Shown here one piece after another: positions 7,958-17,019 of a stretch of DNA of 64,000 bases. Where the stretch lies: the NCBI GenBank assembly GCA_002307175.1, contig DBTS01000049.1, positions 39,201 through 103,200 of the forward strand, written 5' to 3'. Each line of letters begins with the position of its first letter. The first letter of the stretch is position 1. The stretch is from Rhodocyclaceae bacterium UBA1310. Its GTDB lineage: Bacteria; Pseudomonadota; Gammaproteobacteria; Burkholderiales; Rhodocyclaceae. The position numbers and the translations under genes were made by a program. The notes below the pieces were generated by a model that worked only from the letters and a program-made list of their open reading frames with translations, made no database searches and had not been told where the DNA came from.

Positions 7958-9787
7958 ATGTTCCATCGCAATACCCTGGCTGCAGCCATCGCGCTGGCCT
8001 TCTCTCTGTCTTCCCAGGCCCAGACTGCTGATACCGAGCTTGAGCCGGTTGTCGTAACCGCCAACCGGGTGGCCAAAACCGCTTCTGAAACACTCAGCGC
8101 CGTCACCGTCATCAATCGCAAGGACATTGAACAGCAGCAGGTGCAATCCCTGCCCGAGCTGCTCGACGGCCTGGCCGGAATCGAGTTCGCCAATAATGGC
8201 GGCCCTGGCAAGACCACCTCGCTGTACATGCGTGGCACCAACAGCGGCCACACTCTGGTCCTCATCGACGGGGTACGCATTGGTTCGGCCACGGATGGCA
8301 CGGCAGCCCTGCAGGATATCCCGCTCGAACAGATCGACCACATCGAGATCGTGCGCGGCCCACGCGCCAGCCTGTATGGCTCCGACGCCATCGGTGGGGT
8401 GATCCAGATCTTCACGCGGCGCGGAGTGCAGGCGCCGGTGTTCACGTTTGGCGGCGGCAGTCGCAGCACTTTCGAGACTTCTGCCAGTGGGGGCTTTGGC
8501 TCCGCTGACGCCTGGCTGAACCTTTCCGCCAACGGCTATACAACCCATGGCATCAACGCCTCATCGAAAAGCACTGAATCGGATACGGATGGATACTGGC
8601 GCTACAACACCGATGTTCGCGGTGGTGGGCGTCTGGGTGAAAAGCTCGATTACGACCTGCAACTGATGCACACGACCGGCGTAAATGAGTACGACGGAGC
8701 GCCGAACGTCACCGCACTGCGTCAGGATCTGGTAGCCGGCAATCTGCGCTATGCCCTCAACAACAACCTGACCACACGCCTGAAACTTGCCCAGAGCCAG
8801 GACGCCAGCAAGAATTACGATAACGGCACCACCCACGACGCAGACTTCGATTCGCGCTTCGATACCCGCACGAATCAGCTTAGCTGGCAGAACGAATTGA
8901 CCTTCTCGCAGGGCCAGCAACTGGTCGGCGGCGTGGACTACCAGAACGACAAGGTCACCAGTTCCACCGAATACGACCACTCATCGCGCGTCAACAAGGC
9001 CGTGTTCGGCCAGTATCTGGCGGACTTTGGTGCCACCGATGTGCAGTTGGCTGGTCGCCACGACCAGAACGAGCAGTTTGGCGATCACGACACCGGCAGC
9101 CTTGCCGCAGGCTACACCTTTACCCCGGCACTGCGTGTCTACGCCAGCCATGCCACCGCGTTCAAGGCCCCCACCTTCAATGACCTGTATTACCCGGGCG
9201 CCGGCAATGCCGATCTGAAGCCGGAACAATCGCACACCAGCGAACTCGGGCTGGGCGGCAAGGGCAGCAATTTCGACTGGCAGACCAGCGCTTTCCGCAC
9301 ACGTGTCACCAACCTGATCGCCTGGGCGCCGACGAGCGATCCCGATGTCTGGTTGCCAAGCAACATCGACAATGCACACATCAACGGACTTGAGCTGAGC
9401 GGGCACTACAGGCTGGGCAACACACGGCTGGGCGCCAACGCCACCTTCCTGGACCCACGCAACGCCTCCAGCGACGACAACGACGGCAAGCTGCTGCCAC
9501 GCCGGGCACGCCACACGGCCCGCTTCGACGTGGATCACCAGTTTGGCGCCTGGGGCTTCGGAAGCACCCTGAAAGCCGTCGGCAAGCGCTACGACGATGC
9601 GGCCAATACAAGCAAACTCGGCGGTTATGCCACACTCGATCTGCGCGCCGAGTATGCGATCAACCCCGAATGGAAAATACAGACCCGCCTCGAAAATGTG
9701 CTGGATAAACGTTATCAGACGGCCAGCACCTACAATCAGGTGGGGTTCGGTGCTTTCGTGAACGTGCGTTACCAACCCAAGCTGTAA
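7958..9787 (+). CDS. btuB: TonB-dependent vitamin B12 receptor BtuB
   Basis: Outer-membrane beta-barrel that imports cobalamin using TonB energy. The 609-residue protein has a signal peptide (1-22), a TonB box at about 28-36 (LEPVVVTAN), a plug domain with LIDGVRIG and IEIVRGPRASLYGSDAIGG, and a barrel ending in an aromatic-containing terminal strand. The start at 7958 follows GGAAGGAG. The frame is open further upstream through the riboswitch, but that part is untranslated leader. The riboswitch and the following cob genes support cobalamin specificity. A long palindrome begins directly after the stop codon. Confidence 0.95.
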   Translation: MFHRNTLAAAIALAFSLSSQAQTADTELEPVVVTANRVAKTASETLSAVTVINRKDIEQQQVQSLPELLDGLAGIEFANNGGPGKTTSLYMRGTNSGHTLVLIDGVRIGSATDGTAALQDIPLEQIDHIEIVRGPRASLYGSDAIGGVIQIFTRRGVQAPVFTFGGGSRSTFETSASGGFGSADAWLNLSANGYTTHGINASSKSTESDTDGYWRYNTDVRGGGRLGEKLDYDLQLMHTTGVNEYDGAPNVTALRQDLVAGNLRYALNNNLTTRLKLAQSQDASKNYDNGTTHDADFDSRFDTRTNQLSWQNELTFSQGQQLVGGVDYQNDKVTSSTEYDHSSRVNKAVFGQYLADFGATDVQLAGRHDQNEQFGDHDTGSLAAGYTFTPALRVYASHATAFKAPTFNDLYYPGAGNADLKPEQSHTSELGLGGKGSNFDWQTSAFRTRVTNLIAWAPTSDPDVWLPSNIDNAHINGLELSGHYRLGNTRLGANATFLDPRNASSDDNDGKLLPRRARHTARFDVDHQFGAWGFGSTLKAVGKRYDDAANTSKLGGYATLDLRAEYAINPEWKIQTRLENVLDKRYQTASTYNQVGFGAFVNVRYQPKL

Positions 9788-9928
9788 GAAGCTGATCTCG
9801 ATCTGTAGCGAGAAGGCGTCAGCGGACTGAAGAGCAGCGCAGAAACCGGAGTGTATTGGAATACATGAGGATTTCGAGCAGCGCATGAAGTCCGATCACG
9901 CCTTCGCAGTAAGATCATGAACAGCTTC
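9788..9928 (+). repeat. Long structured palindrome, copy A (directly after btuB stop)
   Basis: Imperfect inverted repeat of 141 bases. The outer arms GAAGCTG and CAGCTTC are followed inward by GATCT/AGATC, GAAGGCGT/ACGCCTTC and GGACT/AGTCC. The core has GCGCAG, an apical stem GTGTATT/AATACAT and then CGAGCA. The core order (GCGCAG, stem, CGAGCA) recurs at 47463-47569, and the 3' arm recurs in degenerate form at 37546-37599. It starts at the base after the btuB stop codon. A transcript would fold into one long hairpin and might act as a 3'-end or attenuation structure between btuB and the cob genes. Confidence 0.75.
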
Positions 9929-9980
9929 TAAGAATCATCCGGGGCTTTCAAAAGGCCTCGGTACTGTCTGGAGCATAGCG

Positions 9981-10595
9981 ATGACGACACAACAGGATGC
10001 CGCCCGTGACACACGCCACAAGGCACGCATGGCGCGCAAGAAAGCCGTGATCGACGCCAGCATCGCCGCTGCGGATGTCGAACGTGGCCTCGTGATCATC
10101 AACACCGGCAACGGCAAGGGCAAGAGCAGTGCGGCCTTCGGGGTGCTGGCGCGAGCCCTGGGGCATGGCATGCAATGCGCGGTGGTACAGTTCATCAAGA
10201 ACCGTTCGGATACCGGTGAGGAAGCCTTTTTTCGCACCCATCCCGGTGTACGCTGGCATGTAATGGGCGACGGCTTCACCTGGGACACCCAGAACGCCGA
10301 ACAGGATCGCCAGACTGCGCGCCGCGCGTGGGAGCAGGCCCTGACCTATCTGTGCGACCCGGCCATCGATCTGCTGATTCTCGACGAATTCACCTACACC
10401 CTGAAATATGGCTGGCTTGATGCGGTGGAAGTCTGTGATGCCATCGATGCGCGCCCCGAGATGCAGCATCTGATCATCACCGGGCGTGCCGCACCCGAAG
10501 CACTGATCGAAGTGGCAGATACCGTCACCGACATGAGTCTTGTCAAACATGCCTATCAGGATGGCGTAAAGGCCATGCCAGGTATTGAATGGTAA
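9981..10595 (+). CDS. cobO: Cob(I)yrinic acid a,c-diamide adenosyltransferase
   Basis: Cytoplasmic ATP:corrinoid adenosyltransferase of the CobA/CobO/BtuR type, 204 residues. It attaches the 5'-deoxyadenosyl group of ATP to the cobalt of cob(I)yrinate diamide or scavenged corrinoids. The P-loop TGNGKGKS lies at about 42-49, and LLILDEFTY matches the family's acidic motif. The C-terminal part includes YQDGVKAMPGIEW, common to CobO. It is the first gene of the overlapping cob run; GGAG precedes the ATG. The next gene starts eleven bases after this stop. Confidence 0.95.
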   Translation: MTTQQDAARDTRHKARMARKKAVIDASIAAADVERGLVIINTGNGKGKSSAAFGVLARALGHGMQCAVVQFIKNRSDTGEEAFFRTHPGVRWHVMGDGFTWDTQNAEQDRQTARRAWEQALTYLCDPAIDLLILDEFTYTLKYGWLDAVEVCDAIDARPEMQHLIITGRAAPEALIEVADTVTDMSLVKHAYQDGVKAMPGIEW

Positions 10596-10605
10596 TGAGG
10601 ATCGC

Positions 10606-11892
10606 ATGAAGAGCTGCCGCGCTGCCCTGATCGCTGCCCCGGCCTCCGGCCAGGGCAAGACCACCATCACTGCCGCCCTGGCACGCCAAGCCGTACAGCA
10701 GGGCAAGCGCGTGCGTGTGTTCAAGACCGGGCCGGATTTTCTCGACCCGATGATTCACGAGCGGGCCAGCGGCGCGCCCTGCCTGCAGCTGGATCTGTTC
10801 ATGGGCGGCGAGGCGCACTGCCGGGCACTCCTCGCGGAGGCCGCCGCCACGGCAGATCTGATCCTCGTCGAAGGCGTGATGGGCATGTTTGATGGCAGGC
10901 CATCGAGCGCCGATCTCGCCGAAGCACTGGGCCTGCCGGTACTGCTGGTGATTGATGCACAGGGCATGGCGGACACCTTTGGCGTGATCGCTCATGGACT
11001 GGCGGGTTTCCGCAGTGAGCTGCAATGTGCCGGCGTGATAGCCAACCGCGTGGGCAGTGAAGGGCACGCAAAAATGCTCATGGATTCACTGCCAGGCTAC
11101 CTGCCGGGGATCGGCTGGATGCCACGCGAGGCCCGTATCACCTTGCCGGAACGCCATCTGGGCCTCCTTCCAGCGGCTGAACTGACTTCGCTGGACAAGC
11201 AGCTTGATATCGCTGCCGCGGCATTGCACACTTCATTCGAGCGTTGGCCAGAGTGGTCGCCGGAATACGCCACTGCAGCACGCGAGACTCCCGAAGCACT
11301 TCTGGCCGGCAAGCATATCGCCATTGCACGTGACGAGGCTTTCTGCTTCATCTATCCGGCCAATCTTGATGCGCTGCAAAGTCTTGGTGCCACCGTCAGC
11401 TTCTTTTCCCCACTCGCCGACGCAGGCATCCCCGAATGTGATGCCGTGTGGTTGCCCGGCGGATATCCGGAACTGCACGCAGCACGCATCGCCGCCAACC
11501 AGTCTATGCAATTGGCGTTACTAGCCCATCACAGCACAGGCAAACCCATCCTTGCCGAATGCGGTGGCATGATGAGCCTGTTCGAAACCATCGTGACAGC
11601 CGATGGGGCGCTGCATGAGGGGTTCGGCCTGCTCACGGGGGCGGCGCTGATGCAGAGCAAACTTGCCGCGCTGGGCCTGCAGGAAGTGGATCTGCCGGAA
11701 GGCCGCCTGCGCGGCCACAGCTTCCACTACTCGCGCTGCGACACCCCGCTGGAGCCGATCGCGCGTTGCCGCAATCCGAACCGTGGCACGCTCTCTGAAG
11801 CCATCTATCGCGTCGACCGCCTCACTGCCAGCTACATGCATTTCTATTTCCCCTCCAACCTGCAGGCGACGGCAGCGCTGTTCCAGCCATGA
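10606..11892 (+). CDS. cobB: Cobyrinate a,c-diamide synthase
   Basis: Glutamine-dependent ATP-using amidase (CobB/CbiA) that amidates the a and c carboxylates of (hydrogeno)cobyrinic acid. The N-terminal half has the dethiobiotin-synthetase-like P-loop PASGQGKT. The C-terminal half is a class-I glutamine amidotransferase with the nucleophile Cys319 in AECGG. The start at 10606 has GAGG seven bases upstream; an in-frame ATG 21 bases earlier overlaps cobO and lacks a site. Its stop overlaps the next ATG (ATGA). The protein is 428 residues long. CbiA is an equally valid name. Confidence 0.94.
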   Translation: MKSCRAALIAAPASGQGKTTITAALARQAVQQGKRVRVFKTGPDFLDPMIHERASGAPCLQLDLFMGGEAHCRALLAEAAATADLILVEGVMGMFDGRPSSADLAEALGLPVLLVIDAQGMADTFGVIAHGLAGFRSELQCAGVIANRVGSEGHAKMLMDSLPGYLPGIGWMPREARITLPERHLGLLPAAELTSLDKQLDIAAAALHTSFERWPEWSPEYATAARETPEALLAGKHIAIARDEAFCFIYPANLDALQSLGATVSFFSPLADAGIPECDAVWLPGGYPELHAARIAANQSMQLALLAHHSTGKPILAECGGMMSLFETIVTADGALHEGFGLLTGAALMQSKLAALGLQEVDLPEGRLRGHSFHYSRCDTPLEPIARCRNPNRGTLSEAIYRVDRLTASYMHFYFPSNLQATAALFQP

Positions 11893-12797
11893 GCATCACC
11901 CTGTCACTGCTGCTTGGCGTACTGCTTGATCGTCTCTTTGGCGAGCTGCCGCGCTGGCATCCACTGGTGGGTTTCGGGCATTGCGCAAACCACCTGGAGG
12001 CATGGTGCAACCAGGGGCGCCTGCGCTTTGTACGCGGCACCCTGGCCTGGGCGTTACTGGTGCTGCCGCTGCCCGCATTGTTTTTCTGGCTGCTGCCCGC
12101 GCAGCATCGCTGGATTGCCAATGGGATTGCACTGTATTTTGCGTTGGGTTCACGCGCCCTGGTTGAACATGGCATGCGCGTGGAAGAGGCGCTGGATACC
12201 GGTGATCTTGCTGCGGCACGACAGCGCGTGGGTTATCTGGTGAGCCGCGAAACGGCATCGATGGATGCTGCGGCAGTCTCGCGGGCGACGATCGAATCGC
12301 TACTGGAGAACGGCAACGACGCCATCTTCGGCGCGCTGTTCTGGTGCGCAGTGGCAGGCGCACCGGGCGTAATCCTGTTTCGCCTGGCCAATACCCTGGA
12401 TGCGATGTGGGGCTACCGCAATGCCCGCTTCGAACTGTTCGGCAAATTCGCCGCGCGCATCGACGATGTGCTCAATTATCTGCCGGCGCGCCTTACCGCC
12501 CTGGGCTACGCCCTGCTGGGCAGCACGCGCAATGCGCTGCACAGCTGGCGCACCCAGGCACCACACTGGAGCAGCCCAAACGCCGGCCCGGTCATGGCCA
12601 GCGGAGCCGGCAGTCTGAATCTGTGCCTGGGTGGCGCAGCCATTTATGAAGGGCAGGTGGAAACCCGCATCACGCTGGGTGGGGGCGCACCGGCTGGCCC
12701 GGGCGATATCCGCCGCGCCAGTGCCCTGATCAGTCGCAGCGTGCTGCTGTGGCTTGCCTGCGCCGGTATTCTGGAGGCATTGTATGCTGCTGTGTGA
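11889..12797 (+). CDS. cbiB: Adenosylcobinamide-phosphate synthase
   Basis: Integral membrane protein (CbiB, called CobD in aerobic-pathway nomenclature) that joins aminopropanol phosphate to adenosylcobyric acid. The 302-residue sequence has several hydrophobic helices and the family sequences LLDRLFGELPRWHPLVGFG near the start, GNDAIFGALFW, and ANTLDAMWGYRN. Translation is coupled to cobB through a four-base overlap, and the 3' end overlaps the start of the decarboxylase gene by 14 bases. Confidence 0.93.
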   Translation: MSITLSLLLGVLLDRLFGELPRWHPLVGFGHCANHLEAWCNQGRLRFVRGTLAWALLVLPLPALFFWLLPAQHRWIANGIALYFALGSRALVEHGMRVEEALDTGDLAAARQRVGYLVSRETASMDAAAVSRATIESLLENGNDAIFGALFWCAVAGAPGVILFRLANTLDAMWGYRNARFELFGKFAARIDDVLNYLPARLTALGYALLGSTRNALHSWRTQAPHWSSPNAGPVMASGAGSLNLCLGGAAIYEGQVETRITLGGGAPAGPGDIRRASALISRSVLLWLACAGILEALYAAV

Positions 12798-13782
12798 GCA
12801 GCCCCGCATTGTGCACGGTGGGCGCCTGCGGCAGGCTGCGCACGATTCCCGCATCCCCCTGCAGCACTGGCTGGACCTTTCCACCGGCCTCGCCCCTGTG
12901 GGCTGGCCGGTGCCGCAGATCCCCGCAGAGGTCTGGCGCCGCCTGCCCGAGGAAGATGATGGGCTGGGCATGGCCAGCCTGGCGTATTTCGGCAAGGTGC
13001 CGGTATTGCCCGTGGCCGGCTCACAGGCCGCCATCCAGGCCCTGCCACAACTCTTGCGACCCTGCCGCGTGGGCATCCTCTCGCCCTGCTACGCCGAGCA
13101 CCTGCGTGCGTGGCAGATGGCCGGGCATGACGCATGCGAAGTGTACGGCAAGGTGGATGAGAACACGCCCGACAGCTACGACATTCTCGTGCTGAGCAAT
13201 CCCAACAACCCCACCGGCACGGTTATCGCACCTGCCATGCTGCGCGAATGGCATCATCGTCTGGCAGCCCGCGATGGTCTGCTGGTGGTGGACGAAGCCT
13301 TCATGGATGCCACACCGCAAGCCAGCATCCTCGCTGAGGCCGAGCAGCCGGGCCTCGTCGTACTGCGCTCGCTGGGCAAGTTTTTCGGCCTTGCCGGTCT
13401 GCGCTGCGGCTTTGTTGCTGCCGAAACATCGCTGCTGCAACGCCTGGACAATCTGCTCGGTCCCTGGGCAGTCAGCCATCCGGCGCGCTGGGTGACCCAG
13501 CGTGTGCTGGCGGACCGGCCCTGGCAACAGCAACAGCGCGAATGGTTGCTGGGAGCAGCACAGCGCCTTGCCGACCTGCTCGACACCACCGGGCTGGCAA
13601 GCCCTTCGGGGTGTGCGCTGTTCCGCTGGGTACCGACCCCACAGGCCCGTACCCTTGCCGACCGCCTGGCACAGCATGGCATCCTCGTGCGCAGCTTCGC
13701 GGAAGGCCTGCGCTTTGGTCTGCCCCATCAGGAAGCTGATTGGGAAAGACTCCGTGCCAGTTTGCACGAGGTACTCGCATGA
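12784..13782 (+). CDS. cobD: Threonine-phosphate decarboxylase (PLP-dependent)
   Basis: Fold-type I aminotransferase-like enzyme that makes (R)-1-amino-2-propanol phosphate for the nucleotide-loop linker. It is CobD in the Salmonella scheme and CobC in Pseudomonas, so the symbol is scheme-dependent. The PLP lysine is Lys199 in SLGKFFGLAGLR, with LSNPNNPTG and VVDEAFMD upstream. The chosen ATG has GGAGG six bases before it and starts the conserved N-terminal His-Gly-Gly segment. A 5' extension by ten residues is possible but less likely. Length 332 residues. Confidence 0.92.
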   Translation: MLLCEQPRIVHGGRLRQAAHDSRIPLQHWLDLSTGLAPVGWPVPQIPAEVWRRLPEEDDGLGMASLAYFGKVPVLPVAGSQAAIQALPQLLRPCRVGILSPCYAEHLRAWQMAGHDACEVYGKVDENTPDSYDILVLSNPNNPTGTVIAPAMLREWHHRLAARDGLLVVDEAFMDATPQASILAEAEQPGLVVLRSLGKFFGLAGLRCGFVAAETSLLQRLDNLLGPWAVSHPARWVTQRVLADRPWQQQQREWLLGAAQRLADLLDTTGLASPSGCALFRWVPTPQARTLADRLAQHGILVRSFAEGLRFGLPHQEADWERLRASLHEVLA

Positions 13783-15242
13783 ACGCCCAGACCCTGATGG
13801 TGCAGGGCTGCACCTCGGATGCCGGCAAGAGCACGCTGGTGGCTGCGATCTGCCGCTGGCTGCTGCGCCAGGGCCGCCATGTGGCGCCCTTCAAGCCGCA
13901 GAACATGGCACTGAATTCGGCAGTCACCGCCGATGGTGGCGAGATCGGCCGCGCCCAGGCTGCGCAGGCTGCGGCCTGCCGCATTGCCCCGGTCACCGAC
14001 ATGAATCCGGTGCTCCTCAAGCCCAACACCGACATCGGTGCCCAGGTGATCATCCAGGGTCATGCCATTGGCAACATGAATGCGCTGGACTATCACGCCT
14101 ATAAACAGACTGCCCGCGCCGCCGTGCTGGAATCCTTCAGCCGCCTGTGCAGCCAGTACGACTCTGTTATTGTGGAAGGCGCCGGATCGCCTGCCGAAAT
14201 CAATCTGCGCGCCAATGACATTGCCAACATGGGCTTTGCGCAGGCGGCAGACTGCCCGGTAATCATCGTCGCCGACATTGACCGGGGCGGCGTCTTCGCT
14301 CATCTGGTTGGCACGCTGGAACTGCTCGCCCCCGAAGAGCAGGCGCGTGTGCGCGGCTTTGTAATCAACCGTTTCCGTGGCGACATTGCCCTGCTGCAAA
14401 GCGGGCTGGACTGGCTGACCGAGCGCACCGGCAAGCCGGTGCTGGGAGTACTGCCGTATCTGCATGGTCTGCATCTTGAAGCGGAAGATGCCATCGCCAT
14501 TGACCGGCAGGCCGATACAGCAGCAAGCCACCTGCGGGTGATCGTGCCGGTGACACCGCGCATATCCAACCACACCGATTTCGACGCACTGCGCCTCAAT
14601 CCACACGTGGATTTCAGTTTCATCGGGCCGGAAGAAACCATTCCGCCTGCCGATCTGATCATCCTGCCGGGTTCCAAGGCCGTTCGCGCGGATCTGCAAT
14701 TCCTCCGCAGCCAGGGTTGGGAAGCCGCGATTGCGCGTCATCTGCGCTATGGCGGCAAACTCATCGGCATCTGTGGGGGGTTCCAGATGCTCGGCACGGA
14801 GATCCACGATCCGCTGGGTCTTGAAGGTACGCCCGGCAGCCTGCGCGGGCTGGGCTATCTGGACATGCACACCACACTGGAAGCACAAAAGCAGTTGCAC
14901 AACCGGGAAGGCCGCCTGAGCCTTGGCGCAGCACCGGTACGCGGTTACGAGATCCATGCAGGCATCAGTCATGGCGCTGATCTGGCCCGACCAGTGGTGC
15001 ATTACGGAGCACACACCGATGGCGCCCGCAGCGCGGATGAGCAGGTGCTGGGCACCTATCTGCACGGCGTGTTTGACACTCCCGAGGGCAGTGATGCACT
15101 GCTCGCCTGGGCAGGTCTGCGCGAGGTCAAATCCCCTGATATTGGCGCACTGCGCGAAGCCAGCATCGAACGCCTTGCGGATACCATTGCGGAACACATG
15201 GACACGGATCGCCTGCTCGCCATCCTGGAGCGCCGCGCATGA
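13779..15242 (+). CDS. cobQ: Cobyric acid synthase
   Basis: Glutamine-dependent amidase (CobQ/CbiP) that adds amides at positions b, d, e and g to give adenosylcobyric acid. It has an N-terminal P-loop-type ATP domain (MVQGCTSDAGKST, with PFKPQNMALNSAV after it) and a C-terminal class-I amidotransferase domain with Cys332 in GICGGFQML. Of 487 residues, about the normal length. It begins in a four-base ATGA overlap with the previous gene and ends in the same kind of overlap with the permease. Confidence 0.95.
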   Translation: MNAQTLMVQGCTSDAGKSTLVAAICRWLLRQGRHVAPFKPQNMALNSAVTADGGEIGRAQAAQAAACRIAPVTDMNPVLLKPNTDIGAQVIIQGHAIGNMNALDYHAYKQTARAAVLESFSRLCSQYDSVIVEGAGSPAEINLRANDIANMGFAQAADCPVIIVADIDRGGVFAHLVGTLELLAPEEQARVRGFVINRFRGDIALLQSGLDWLTERTGKPVLGVLPYLHGLHLEAEDAIAIDRQADTAASHLRVIVPVTPRISNHTDFDALRLNPHVDFSFIGPEETIPPADLIILPGSKAVRADLQFLRSQGWEAAIARHLRYGGKLIGICGGFQMLGTEIHDPLGLEGTPGSLRGLGYLDMHTTLEAQKQLHNREGRLSLGAAPVRGYEIHAGISHGADLARPVVHYGAHTDGARSADEQVLGTYLHGVFDTPEGSDALLAWAGLREVKSPDIGALREASIERLADTIAEHMDTDRLLAILERRA

Positions 15243-16213
15243 CGCTGCGACCGCCGCCCTTGACGCTTGCCCTGCTGCTCGCTGCCATAGGCGTGCCGGT
15301 GGCGCTGCTGCTAGGCCTCCTGGCAGGCTCTTCAGGCTGGGGCTGGCCGCAGGGGGAGATCCTCTGGCTGATCCGCATCCCGCGCGTGCTCGCAGCTTTC
15401 GGCACGGGGTCAGCGCTGGCGCTGGCTGGTGCCCTGATCCAGCTGGTGACACGCAATCCGCTAGGTGACCCACACATCCTCGGCATTACCAGCGGCGCCT
15501 CGGTGGGCGCGCTGCTGGCACTGCTCATCGCCCCGGTGGGCAGCCTCTTTATGCCCGAACTGGGGGCCACGCTCGGCGCCCTGGGCGCCATGAGCCTGGT
15601 TTTCGCACTGGCCTGGCGCAGCATGGGGCGCGGACTGGCGCCTTCGGCCCAGCCCGGCACGGTGATCGTGCTGCTGGTAGGCGTGATGATCGGGGCGGCC
15701 TGTGGGGCAGCGGTCTCCTTCATGCTGGCCATCGCTTCCGATACGCAGTTGCACAGCCTGGTCTTCTGGCTGCTTGGGGACCTGAATGGCGCGTCCCTCT
15801 GGTGGCCGGCATGGCTGGCTACGACGCTGGCACTGCTGCTGACCTGGCCGCGAGCACATGAACTGGACTGGCTGGCGCGTGGCGACGCCTGGGCCTGGAC
15901 CCTCGGCGTGCCGGTGGCACACCGGCGCCGGCTGGCAATCCTCGCGGCCTGCCTTGCCACCGGTGCCGCCGTCGCCACGGCTGGCAGCATCGGCTTCGTG
16001 GGGCTGGTGGCACCGCATATCGTGCGCCTCACGGGGCTGCGCTCGGCACGCGTGCTGCTGCCGTTCTCGGCGCTCTTTGGCGGGGTGTTCCTGGTACTTG
16101 CCGACACCGTGGCCCGGACCCTGGTGGCTCCTGCCCAGTTACCGGTAGGCGTGGTCTCGGCGGCTGTCGGCGTGCCGCTGTTCCTCATGCTGCTATTGCG
16201 CAGAAGGGCCTGA
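15239..16213 (+). CDS. btuC: Cobalamin ABC transporter permease (BtuC-like, FecCD family)
   Basis: Inner-membrane permease of 324 residues with about ten hydrophobic segments. Family features include RIPRVLAAFGTGSALALAGALIQ, RNPLGDPHILGI, and GFVGLVAPHIVRL near the C-terminus. The FecCD family also serves siderophores; the position inside the cob run, followed by an ATPase and a binding protein, points to corrinoids. It overlaps cobQ by four bases and the ATPase gene by one base. Confidence 0.9.
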   Translation: MTLRPPPLTLALLLAAIGVPVALLLGLLAGSSGWGWPQGEILWLIRIPRVLAAFGTGSALALAGALIQLVTRNPLGDPHILGITSGASVGALLALLIAPVGSLFMPELGATLGALGAMSLVFALAWRSMGRGLAPSAQPGTVIVLLVGVMIGAACGAAVSFMLAIASDTQLHSLVFWLLGDLNGASLWWPAWLATTLALLLTWPRAHELDWLARGDAWAWTLGVPVAHRRRLAILAACLATGAAVATAGSIGFVGLVAPHIVRLTGLRSARVLLPFSALFGGVFLVLADTVARTLVAPAQLPVGVVSAAVGVPLFLMLLLRRRA

Positions 16214-17019
16214 TGATGAATCTGCCCACTGCCCTGAGCCTGCATCTGGATAAGCTCGCCCTGCGCGCCGGTGGGCGTGCCGATGGCCGCCTGCTCTGCC
16301 GCGATCTGGATCTGACAGTCCGGGCGGGTGAGCGCTGGGTGGTACTTGGCCCGAATGGCGCGGGGAAATCAACGCTGCTCGTGGCCATCGCCGGTCTGCT
16401 TGAACCGAATGCCGGCAGCATCCGCCTGGAGAACCGCCCCCTGCACGACTGGCCGGCTGAAACGCTCGCCCGCCAGCGCGCCTGGTGCCCGCAGTTCTGG
16501 CTTGATCCGTTTCCGGTGAGTGCCTGGGAGACCGTGGCCTGTGCGCTGCTCGCCACTCACCCGGAACTCGATAGTGATGCCGTGCAGGGGCTGGCGCGCA
16601 GCTGGCTGCAGCGCTTCGATGCAGCCGCACTGGCCGATACGGACGTACGCAGTCTGTCGGGCGGTGAGCGCCAGCGTGTGGCACTGGCCACGGCTTTCGC
16701 GCAGGGCGCGCCACTCCTGCTGCTGGATGAACCCACAGCCCATCTGGACTGGTCGCACCAGGCACTTCTGCAGGAACTGCTGCGGGAATGGAGCACGCAG
16801 CAGGGTGCTGCCATCATCGTGGTGCACGATCTGAACCTGGCCTGGAGTCTGTCTACCCATGCCTTGCTGCTTGACGGGCAGGGCGGGGCAAGCTGGGGCA
16901 GGCGCGAGGATATCCTGCAGGCGGAAGCGCTGAGTACCGCCTTTGGTATCCCCGTGAGTGCCCAGAATGAGGACACCGAGCGGCGCTGGTTCCGCGTCGA
17001 ACTGGAGAAACGCAAATGA
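16213..17019 (+). CDS. btuD: Cobalamin ABC transporter ATPase (BtuD-like)
   Basis: Cytoplasmic ATPase of a type-II importer, 268 residues. Walker A GPNGAGKS at 46-53, signature LSGGERQR at 148-155, Walker B LLLLDEPTAHLD with Glu173, and the switch histidine in VVHDLNLA are all present. Two ATG codons occur in tandem at the start, so initiation could be at 16213 or 16216. Substrate is inferred from the flanking permease and binding-protein genes, with which it overlaps. Confidence 0.92.
   Translation: MMNLPTALSLHLDKLALRAGGRADGRLLCRDLDLTVRAGERWVVLGPNGAGKSTLLVAIAGLLEPNAGSIRLENRPLHDWPAETLARQRAWCPQFWLDPFPVSAWETVACALLATHPELDSDAVQGLARSWLQRFDAAALADTDVRSLSGGERQRVALATAFAQGAPLLLLDEPTAHLDWSHQALLQELLREWSTQQGAAIIVVHDLNLAWSLSTHALLLDGQGGASWGRREDILQAEALSTAFGIPVSAQNEDTERRWFRVELEKRK

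Noticed and set aside
13728..15473. A 581-codon minus-strand open frame
   Set aside because: Antisense to cobQ and the start of the permease gene; composition is that of a shadow frame.
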